This document shows positions 55,451-64,000 of a stretch of DNA of 64,000 nt, one piece after another. Positions within the stretch are counted from its first letter, which is position 1. Every line of letters begins with the position of its first letter. Under the pieces are notes generated by a model. It was not told where the DNA came from and did not search any database. It saw only the letters and a list, made by a program, of their open reading frames with translations. This DNA is from Pseudorasbora parva (taxonomy: Eukaryota; Chordata; Actinopteri; Cypriniformes; Gobionidae): the NCBI RefSeq assembly GCF_024679245.1, contig NC_090191.1, positions 5,975,267 through 6,039,266 on the forward strand, written 5' to 3'. The translations under genes were made by a program, and so were the position numbers.

Positions 55451-56537
55451 TAGTTGTTAGTTTTTTTTTTCCTTGAGAGGCTATTAGGGCGTCAACTTGT
55501 TATTGTCTGTTCATTATTTATCCACTATCGATCGCCACGGACACTAAATTTTAATGTGTGTTTTCACTTGTCCCTTCAAAAAAATCCACTTGCAATAATC
55601 TTGAGCCGTGTGTGTATATTTCTCTCAAATTACTTAAAGGTAAACACAGTACAACCTAAAACGAAACCTACAACCTATAAATCAACAGTTAATGATAAAG
55701 ACTTATCTTTATAAGTTTTGTATCTTTAGGAAACGAAAGGAAGAAACGTGGGAAAAGAAACAAGATGTCTAGTGGGATCAAATGGATTAACGTTAGGAGT
55801 ATTGTTAAAATTCACGGAAAGTATTATTTTTTTTTCAAAAAAAGACTATCATCTATCACAATGTTTTACTGTAAACATTGTCAACTGTTAATTTTGGGGA
55901 TGTTGCCCAACCCTAATGCATAAATATGCAGACTTTGGCTGATTATGCATTAAATTAGGTGATCGCATAATCATGGTTTTCTGGAGGGACTGGTATTGGA
56001 GCTAATATACACTTAAAATACATTTCTAGGCTCAGTTCCTACAAATATATTTACTATATATTTATATTTTACGTATTACGTGTTACCAATCTAGAGCTAC
56101 ACATATTCACTTTTTTTTTTTACTTTTTTTTTTTTTTTACCATAAACCATAAACGTTTAGATTTTATAGAATTGTGCAGTCATGATTTTTCTAGAGTAGC
56201 TTTTGCTAAAACTTTTTTTTTTTTTTTTTTTTTTTTTTGTAAAACAGGATTAAAATGTCAGTCAAATAATTTGAGTTATCTGATTTTTTTGGAAATTTTT
56301 ATTTAATGTGCAATTTTTAAACTTTAAAAACTGTATACACTAATACAAGTAATTATTTATTGAACTTGTATCATTTGAATGTGGTTATTAATTTAAGAAA
56401 TTTTAGTTATAATGAAGAAAACAATCTAAATATTTGATTATTGTTAAAGCTAATCTTTTAAACACTGGCTGCATGTTAACTGTTTGGAGTCTTTTGGTAA
56501 AGTTGCTGAGTAATATTTTGTCTTTTTATCGTTGTAG
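55451..56537. other. AT-rich spacer with poly(T) tracts
   Basis: Poly(T) runs at 56111-56139 and 56212-56238. No gene; the right part may be an intron of the OB-fold gene that follows. Confidence 0.5.
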
Positions 56538-57085
56538 GTTGGTTCTATCGAGGCTAAAGTGGTGCATGCCAAGCACTGGAACAGAAAGTGTTGATTATAA
56601 TGGTGTGCTTGTGGAGACTCAGAGTTGCTACATTGAAGATGGAACTGGCAGAACTAAAGTTCAACTGTGGGAGAGCTTGATTGGAAGGTTTATTCTTGGA
56701 CTGTGTAACAGGATTTTAACTTCGAAGTTCTAACTTGAGCACCAGGAATTTCCAAAGTAAACCGTATCTAACTACTACTTGATACAGTGAGATTGAAGAG
56801 ATTAATCCATTGAGTGGCCTTGAATCTGAATCAAACTTCACAGTGGATGAAGACAAGGTGAATACAGTTGTGAAGATTTGTGCCATTGAACTAAACATCA
56901 GTCAGCGCTGTCCAATCAGCCAGGCTTGGCAGCTTGTGTTTAACGGCAAGAAAAAATTCCATCGGTGTGGTAGATGTAACAAGCTACAAAGTGTGGCTAG
57001 TTTTCAGCCACAAGCGACCATGTCTGTTAATCTTGTGGGGCATACTGAGGATGTGACCATCTCCAATACAGCAATTAAAATGTAA
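56538..57085 (+). pseudogene. RPA1-like OB-fold/zinc-ribbon protein fragment
   Basis: Two exon-like blocks are visible. Block 1 (56538-56688) follows a TTGTAG acceptor. It reads VGSIEAKVVHAKHWNRKC, then after a one-base shift near 56590 VETQSCYIEDGTGRTKVQLW, an OB-fold strand pattern. Block 2 (from about 56789, after GATACAG) reads EIEEINPLSGLE, then RCPISQAWQLVFNGKKKFH and RCGRCNKLQSVASFQ, with CxxC cysteines typical of the RPA-like zinc ribbon. It resembles single-strand-DNA-binding RPA70-like proteins carried by some eukaryotic transposons (for example Helitrons). No partner gene was found here and the frameshift suggests decay. The family call is tentative. Confidence 0.5.
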
Positions 57086-59558
57086 GGAATTGATTTGGAT
57101 CAAATAACCCAAAGGGGTATTGAATTACAGTGAAAGGAACCGTGATACATATTAAATGATTCTAAATTAATATTTAACACTTTATCAACTATTCGTTCAG
57201 CGATATGTTGAAATAAGAGTACATTATCAATCCTGAATCGAGATATTACCCGTTACAACGGCAATAATATCAATTTTATGTTCACTGTTTGTGAGCTTAG
57301 GTAACACAATCGATCAGTTTGATGCAGTAACTTATAAACACAAAGCCAAAGACACTGGTATAGATGAAAAAGGCAGCAAAAGTTTATTGGACTATTCTAA
57401 ACACACAGAAACTAACAAAAACACACATTCATACAGTTACTGGGAAAGGGAGGTTTGTTAATGGAAAGGAGTGTCCCAATGATTTCTTAACCACAACCTG
57501 AGAATCAATATACTAGCAGGTTAACCTTAGATTGTTCTCTTAGATATGATTTTTACCAGTTCAGCCAGAATGAAGAGTCATGTACTTGCGTTTCAATGCT
57601 TTTATGAAAATGGGGTTCCTCGAAGCACGGTGTTGCTCGGCTGGTGGTCAGTTGTTGTGGTCAGAGGGACGAATAGTTGGTTTTGCGGGTTGAAAAGCCG
57701 GATCCTGGATGGCATTAGCTGGTTGCTACTGTAAGGCTGAAAAAACCAGTAAAAGAAATGGACAGAGATATCCCATTGACTTCAACGGCGGAAAGTGAGG
57801 TCAGTAAAGGAGCACTCATTTCCTGATGGCTGAGCGAACTGCGCCAGCTCAGACTGAGCTTGACGACGTAGATGTGACGTAAGCAACCTGTCTGACAGCT
57901 GTAGGTCTTCTAGTAGTTGTGGAAAGGGAAATCTGAATCACGTTGTTTAAATATTTTCTCCCATTGCTTTTGGCTCACTATGGGCTTCTCCCCATTCTTC
58001 TCCCTTGACTTTATCAGACTCTATGTCTCCACGTCCCCCCCGACTGTCTCATAGACAGTAAAAGATTGCCTGCGAGCATCTCCTCAGGTCTATACGGCAA
58101 TTTCTCAACTGTGCGACAGAGTCGCGTTGGTTATGACGCAATAGTTAGCCTATTTTTACAAAAACAGCTTCTGCGGGGCAATAGTGTAAGATACAAGGTA
58201 AGCCTTTTATGCATTGTCATGTTTCTTTAGAAATAAACAAATGAAGTCTTTAAATGCCTCAGATGTAAAGTTATTCACTGTCAAATTGACTCAAAAATGA
58301 ATGGGAGTCAATGGGATGCTAACAGTAGGGGATGGCTTAGTTAGCAATGGTTGCCCCTATGGGTGGAACGCTTTCTGAGTGCTAGATTACCCCCTTGGAA
58401 AAAACTAGTAGATGCTGAAATATCTAAATGAGGAACAAGGACTCTCAGCAAAATAAAGGAAATTAACATCTGAACTGTCCCTCACACACCACTGGAGACG
58501 CAAGTCTCACCTCAGTATCAGCTAATCTACATCTTTCCCTGTTGACCCCCTCTCACCCAGTTCCTTCCCTCTCTCATGCTGAGATCACTGAAAATACACC
58601 CAAAATCTCTATATTACAGGCCAATCCACACAATACAATATTATATGTGTTTGATATTGTTTGAAATGTCTCAGTGCGACTGGTACAAAGATCTCATCCC
58701 CACAGAAGTTAACCAAAAGATAATCAATGTTTTAAGAGTTTATAGATATATTGTCTCATTTGGCCTTTGCATCAATACAAGTCTGGATTAATGCAAATTC
58801 CCATTGTAGTTTGTACATTTGTTTCTGAGTATTTAAGGGAATGTTGCAAAGAGCTCAGGGCTTGACACCTTGAACAGGTCAGCCCGTAATGCTGGATGTC
58901 TCAAGATAGCCAGCATTATGTAATTTTCAGATGTCAGGTATATATTTCATTCTTTACTTCAGAGTATTTGATGTTATATATGGATTACCTTTGAATTGAC
59001 TATGTAATTGGCTTTATACATTTACCTGACTGTTAATAAATTGTTACACTTTGATTATTTTCTAACTTGCTCTGGAATTATTCAGGTTGGTTATCATTTC
59101 AACAAAGGGTTAAACGGAATAATTAAATGTGTAGTTAAACTATTAAATATAATAACCAAATAACCAATTGGCCTTCTAACCTAAATTCGAAATTATGATT
59201 AAATGGAGTCAGATAAAGAGGAATTTGAATAAAATCTCTTTGCCCCGCTGAAAAGACTGAACGTGCAGCGACCTTCACCCGCCGATCGTTAGCCTCCATT
59301 GGGACGATTTGGGCGGACTTACACTACGTGACGGGCATCTCTGTGGTGCCACTGCGTGGACTCCAGGAAGTTTTCTACGGCGAGGTTCAGATGAAGTTTT
59401 GGAGTGTGGTGATGATGAAGAGCTCTGGGTAGCTCGGAGGACACTGCATGCAGGCAGAAAAGGCCCGCACGATCAAAGCAGAAGTCACCGCAAAACCATG
59501 GCAGTCAGTAAAGCACGAAGCAAAACAACAAGCAAAGATATCTTGTTGGCCCGGGAGT
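57086..59558. other. Spacer with dispersed-repeat composition, no gene
   Basis: A GC-richer stretch at 57740-58150 (around TGACGACGTAGATGTGACGT and TATGACGCAATAGTTAGCC) looks like a fish DNA transposon end, but no terminal repeat was paired. Short frames at 57546, 58576 and 59309 were not recognised. Confidence 0.4.
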
Positions 59559-59559
59559 T

Positions 59560-60640
59560 TTAAACGGGCCCCAATGTCCCTCCTTGGGGGCGTCTCCGAC
59601 CAATGATATAGTTGCCTTTGAGTGATGATAATCTGCTATCTATTTCATCACTCCTTTTAATAGGAAGAGGTCCAGAGCAATAAACTGCCGTTGACATTGT
59701 ACTTGGGAGTTTACACACCTCTTTAATGTTAATTTTGGTGATCTCTGACTGGCGAAGTCGAACATCATTAGTGCCGACGTGAATAATAATCTTACATCTT
59801 ACAGTAAGCGTCTGACTATGGTGGCTGGTGTCTCTATTTTCACATTCCATGTAGTAGAATCGCCAATAGCTAGGGCACTTTAATAAGGATCCTCAGTGGG
59901 TGCGTCACAGAGTTGGGAGAATCTTTGATGTTCTAATCGGAACGTAAGAATGTTTTTTGAATCCGCGACTATGCCGTCTCACAGTTACCCAATTGCCCTA
60001 CTGCAAGGGCTCAGCCGGAACCAAACAATGTACAGAGTTCACTAAGCTAGTCGCATCCAAAGCAGTGTCTAAAGCTGTTACATTCTCACTACTCTCACAT
60101 AAAGTCTGGATGCGTTTCTCTAATTGTGAAATCTTACCCGTCAGCCTATTTCCTTACATTTATCACAAGTGAAGCCCTGTTTGCCAATGGAAATAGATAT
60201 GCTAAATATGTAGCATTCAGTGCAAGTGACAATGACAAGACATGGCTTACCATGTTTGTTGATGAATCCAAAACTTACCACAGTTGTTTAATGTAGTCTA
60301 TTTAATAATCCGACTCACCACAGTAGTCTAATGAACTCAGAAAACAGGAGACCCGTGTGCCGGGATGGAAAGCTACCAGGCTAGCGAAAAGCTAACGTGT
60401 CTTCATTTAGCAATGGTTCTAGTTTCCAGTCTGATAACACTTCTCTTTGTTAGTGAAATGATGGGGTTGTGTGAAATTGTTTCAGAGAGAAGAGTTAAGG
60501 GAGAATTTAGTAAAGCACTGGAAACAAAGTGTGATTTTGAGCTCAGCGCTACAGGATAGAGGCTTTTAGCCCTGCCCGGCCCGTTAAAAAGCAATTGCTC
60601 ACACTGGCCCAACTGTGGATAAGCTGCGATTGCCAGATCT
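59560..60640 (-). pseudogene. L2-type LINE ORF1 esterase fragment and 5' region
   Basis: Reading on the minus strand, LAIGDSTTWNV (near 59868-59836) holds the GDS motif of an SGNH/GDSL esterase. After a frameshift it continues with IIIHVGTNDVRLRQSEI (59796 down) and VYCSGPLPIKRSDEIDSRL (near 59650). The VGTND block and the later SGPLP are the diagnostic esterase motifs found in ORF1 of CR1/L2 LINEs. Upstream (60640-60400) the frame reads NGPGRAKSLYPVALSSKSH, which may be 5' leader sequence. The catalytic C-terminal DxxH block is missing, and multiple frame breaks show it is a relic. It is separate from the LINE at 17.9-20.8 kb. Confidence 0.65.
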
Positions 60641-60828
60641 CTACATCTCTGTACATTTAGAATCAAAAAGCAGTTTGTTATATTATATTTTGTTTTTTAT
60701 TTTGTGCAAGCCTACACAGTTTTATGTGTTTTAGTTGATACAGATTTATACTTCTCTTGACATGTAATATTGTGACTAGTTCATTCTTCATTCGGCTGAT
60801 CAACAGATTGAGTGTTAAGCTTGGAACA

Positions 60829-61143
60829 TACTCTGCAAGAACAAAAAAAATTCTTCGTTTTCTCGAGGTGGCAGGAACAGGAACATTCTGGCCAGTACAT
60901 TCCATACTTCACGAGAAAAGCAAGTGCCGATCATCTGCTTTTCTCTGCGTTAACCACGCCCACTTTAAATGTATGACCAATCACACAATAGTTCTCATAC
61001 ATACAACAAGAAAAAAGTTCTGCTCAGGCGATGTGTCAAGAACCAGCTGTGAGAACTCCCAAACCAGGGCTGCGAGAACAAAATTACATAATTTTGTTCT
61101 CGCAGCCCTGGGAGCGAGAACTTTTTTCTCTGTTCTTGCAGAG
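60829..61143. mobile_element. Hairpin-containing MITE
   Basis: CTCTGCAAGAACA near 60831 mirrors TGTTCTTGCAGAG near 61130, giving terminal inverted repeats. Inside lies a 22-bp-arm perfect inverted repeat with a 4-base loop (61064-61111, arms CCAGGGCTGCGAGAACAAAA...). No coding potential beyond chance. Confidence 0.65.
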
Positions 61144-61261
61144 TTTGTCGACATCAATAGGGGATTCAGGCCTCTAAGGTGATTTAATACCATAACAATA
61201 ATCAGAAATGTATTCAGTCTCTCAATTCATACCACACTGATGACTTATAAAACCAGTTCTC

Positions 61262-62082
61262 TCATGCATGAGTACTCATGTGGAACTCCAGGTTTATTTT
61301 ATACCCAAAACTTTTTCCACAGTGCTGGCAGACGAACGGCTTCTCTCCAGTGTGAATCCTTAAATGGTGTTCAAAGTGGTGTTTTCGACTGAAACTCTTT
61401 CCACACTGAGAACACGTGTAGGGTTTCTCTCCAGTGTGAATTCTCATGTGCCCATTAAGGCTTCCTTTTTGAGTGAAACTCTTTCCACACTGTTCGCAGG
61501 TGTAAGGCTTCTCTCCAGTGTGCAGTCTCATATGCCTCTTAAGGCTTCCGTTTAAAGAGAAACTCTTTCCACATTGTTGGCAGGTGAAAGGGCACTCTCC
61601 AGTGTGAGATCTCATGTGGATATTAAGGTGTCCTTTACTACAGAAACTCCTTCCACACTGAGGGCAGGTATATGGCTTCTCTTCAGTGTGAACTCTCATG
61701 TGCTTTTTAAAGCTTACAGAGAATCTCTTTCCACACTGTTGGCAGGTGTAAGGCTTCTCTCCTGTGTGAGATCTCATGTGGATGTTAAAGTTTTCTTTTC
61801 GATTGAAACTCTTTCCACACTGAGGGCAGGTACAAGGCTTCTCTCCATTGTGAATTTTCATATGTCTTTTAAGGCTACTTTTCAGAGTGAATCCGTTTCC
61901 ACACTGTTGGCAGGTAAATTTACTTCTAGTTCCCTTATTTTTAGCCTTTTTTCGTGACAAAGTCTTTTCAGCCTGTGAACAACTAAAAGGTTTTTCTCTT
62001 ATTATGAAATCTTTTTTCTTTAATTGATCTTTCTCTTCCATTTCATTCAGTACTTCACTCTCCTTTTTCAGCACCATCAGGT
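61262..62082 (-). CDS. C2H2 zinc-finger protein, 3' exon with eight fingers
   Basis: The exon starts at about 62082 after a CCTTAG acceptor and ends at TGA (61262-61264). It encodes a short acidic/basic linker (LMVLKKESEVLNEMEEKD) and then eight tandem C2H2 fingers of the CxxCGKSF...HxxxH type with TGEKP linkers. Finger 1 is FTCQQCGNGFTLKSSLKRH; the last is FVCQHCGKSFGYKINLEFH. Finger 3 (CQQCGKRFSVSFKKH) lacks two residues in the helix and may not fold normally. One linker is TGECP instead of TGEKP. The expected role is sequence-specific DNA binding in the nucleus. The preceding intron lies at 62083 onward. No 5' exon (the FIKEESE type) was found up to 64000, so the gene start is probably beyond the window. 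It has no internal stop and looks intact. Confidence 0.9.
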
Positions 62083-62660
62083 CTAAGGAAAAAAAGAGAC
62101 AAATGCAAAATAAATTAAATGTTGGGTCACTTAATGTTTTTTTATTTGAAGAGACAGAAACCACACACACAAAAAAAAAAAAAAAACATCTTTATATTTT
62201 CATTCTCAACAGTCAGACACATATAGGGCCCCTAAAGCAGGGGTCTCAAACTTAGTTCCTGGAGGGCCACAGCCCTAAAGTCTTTAGCTTAAACCCTAAT
62301 TAAACACACCTGGTCCAGCTAATCCCTGACCCTTACCCTAACCCTAAATCCTTCAGGGGGTTTTGCAGAAAGCAAGGTTATCTTAAGGAACTCTGTTAAT
62401 TAACCTAAATCTTGCTTACTCAAGGTATGGTGGTTACAAGACATGTAAGAGAGTAAGTTCAGTCATCCCTGAGTATATTAACACACAAGATAATTTCAAT
62501 AGAGCGACAAATCAATGAATCAACATGGAAAGGACACTAAGTTTAGACTGCATGATTTTTAAACTCATCGGATCACTGCTCTTTGACACGTCATTACTAT
62601 CTGGGGTAGCATTCAGTCACTGCTTTGTTCACATTGACCGATAGATCGGTGACAGAGGGT
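62083..62660. other. Intron of the zinc-finger gene with a hAT-type MITE end
   Basis: GCAGGGGTCTCAAACTTAG at 62238 is a fish hAT-Charlie-like MITE end; its partner end was not fixed. Otherwise AT-rich. Confidence 0.5.
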
Positions 62661-62667
62661 TTCACAC

Positions 62668-63238
62668 TGTATAAGGCTGTGTGTCCACCAAAGCATTTTT
62701 TCAAGCAGCTGGCTGGCGTTTTCAATTGTTTTCAATAGGAGCACAGCGTTTTTAGAATGCGTGGAGCGCAACGAGGCGCTGAGCGAGTATTTCCTGGTCG
62801 CCGAGAGTAGAAGAATGTTCAACTTTGAGTAAACCGCAGCGCTCATCACTGTCACTTTTCACCCAGCCATCCAATCACAGTGGAGGAGGGGCGGAAATAA
62901 TACTACACAGACGAACTGCCACATCCTGCTTATACAACGTCAACAGATGACAACAAGCAATAATAACGGAACAAAATGATTTAAAACAAGAGCAAGAGCA
63001 AATACTTTACATTGTATCTGCAATTTTATATAGAATCAATACAGAAACAAACTACCTGGGAAATTAGTAACACTTCCGCGAATTTTCCGTATCATAACAA
63101 GAGTCGCAACTGAAGAAAAAAAATGCTGCCTGCCAAAACGCTCTCAAGCGCTCACAGCAAGTTGTTTTCAGCAGAGCGCCTAGCGTTTCAGCTGGCTAAA
63201 AACACTTTGGTGGACACTCGGCCTGACTGTACAAGAGG
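62668..63238. mobile_element. Non-autonomous hAT-type element with GTGTCCACCAAAG ends
   Basis: TGTATAAGGCTGTGTGTCCACC near 62668 is mirrored by GGTGGACACTCGGCCTGACTGTAC ending near 63232, with GCGCTGAGCG and GAGCGCCTAGCG subterminal motifs. No target duplication was clearly seen and no transposase frame. Confidence 0.6.
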
Positions 63239-64000
63239 AAGAATTGCAGACAACTATCTGTATGGTGCGCAAACTACGTTTTCCCAACTAAACACACGTG
63301 CGATGTGACAAGTAAACGAGATCACGCGTACGTCAGACCGAAGTTCTCACGCGAGACTTGGAATTTTTATTAAAAATGATAAACAGCATAAAGTTTGCGC
63401 TCCAAATTGTATGCTGATTTGTGGAGAAAAAGAAAAAAATTATGGCGGTGGACATTGTTGGGGAGACAGAGGGAGCAAGGATTGTGTTCTGGAAAGAGAG
63501 CAGTGTTGCCACAGTTACTTTGAAAAAGTAATCTGATTACTGATTACTCCTTTAAAAAGTAACTTAGTTACTTTACAGATTACTTGATTTTAAAAGTAAC
63601 TAAGTTAGATTACAAGTTACTTTATTAGTTAGATTCAGCAGTTGCCGACAACACCCCTGCCGCCTCAAAATAGAAATGACAACCGTTTTTGGCAACACAC
63701 TTTATTGCATTTATGCCAGAGCCTGACGGCCCCGACTTTTTTACGCCCCTTTTTTTAGGCTTCTCCTTCGTTTTATATTTATTTTAATAATTAAAATGAA
63801 CAATGAGATGTGCTGGTGGAAACAACATGAGACCATGATAGCTTGCGCCACTGTCAAGATATGGCTCGCGCAGGGTTAAAGATCCGTCTCTTCAGTGCAG
63901 CTGCTAGAGTTATGGCCTTTTTACAACTGGTTCCTTCATTCATTTTCTCTGACCAGGTATCTATCTGATTGCGAAATGACCAGGAGTAGGCCTAAATGCC
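63239..64000. other. Spacer and start of another dispersed repeat
   Basis: From 63493 the AGTTACTTTGAAAAAGTAATC pattern and repeated AAGTAACTTAGTTACTTT motifs (to about 63640) mark a fish hAT-type repeat with AGTAAC-rich ends. The window stops inside or after it. Confidence 0.45.

Noticed and set aside
59309..59563. 84-residue plus-strand frame as a gene
   Set aside because: No recognisable family, low-complexity end, lies at a repeat junction.
1..64000. tRNA, rRNA or other structural RNA genes
   Set aside because: I looked for tRNA-like A/B boxes and cloverleafs and saw none I could support.

Overview
The window looks like teleost fish genomic DNA, most likely cyprinid (zebrafish/carp type). 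I infer this from the crowd of fish-type DNA transposons (Harbinger, hAT, CACTA-like, TTAA-flanked MITEs), L2-type LINEs with a TTGA-repeat tail, a PIM-like kinase gene of the kind expanded in cyprinids, a fish-style C2H2 zinc-finger gene, AT-rich spacers and long CA/TA/CT microsatellites. There is no bacterial gene organisation. Almost everything recognisable is a mobile element or a relic of one. The host-like genes are a PIM-like kinase pseudogene (9.99-11.36 kb, +), a broken zinc-finger first exon (44.2 kb, +) and an eight-finger zinc-finger exon (61.3-62.1 kb, -).

The centrepiece is a 15.6-kb LTR retroelement of endogenous-retrovirus type at 28024-43624. Its two about 1.75-kb LTRs differ by one substitution and two repeat-length changes, and it is flanked by a 4-bp GTTT duplication. 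It has open gag, pol and env frames. Gag and pol are in the same frame, separated by one TGA in the context TGA-CTAG, which matches a known stop-readthrough motif. Pol carries an active-looking protease, a second protease-like domain without the catalytic Asp, RT, a degenerate first RNase H, a complete second RNase H and a DD35E integrase. Env has a short N-terminal subunit, a furin-type site and a hydrophobic fusion-peptide-like segment, a layout like baculovirus F/errantivirus glycoproteins. Consensus 3' splice sites built from microsatellites lie immediately before the gag and env ATGs.

Layout: 1-1.3 kb, part of a Ty3/gypsy pol with integrase before RT (Gmr1-like order). 1.7-7.5 kb, a two-gene Harbinger transposon: transposase on + and a six-exon Myb-like gene on -, convergent, with a MITE, a CA repeat and an intact-ended hAT copy lying in the Myb-gene introns. 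7.5-17.9 kb, the PIM-like pseudogene, hAT relics, a TTAA MITE, a palindromic MITE and a three-copy tandem repeat. 17.9-20.84 kb, a 5'-truncated L2 LINE. 21-25 kb, a microsatellite and a decayed CACTA/Tnp2-like transposase (-). 25-28 kb, MITE ends and a TA repeat. 28.0-43.6 kb, the LTR retroelement. 44-47 kb, the zinc-finger exon relic, microsatellites and an L1-like relic. 47.7-55.5 kb, nested MITEs. 56.5-57.1 kb, an RPA-like OB-fold gene fragment. 59.5-60.6 kb, an L2 ORF1 esterase relic. 60.8-61.1 kb, a hairpin MITE. 61.3-62.1 kb, the zinc-finger exon. 62.2-64 kb, hAT-type repeats.

All calls are by reading the sequence; no database search was possible. Family names rest on recognised motifs. 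Exon boundaries rest on GT/AG sites that keep reading frames joined.
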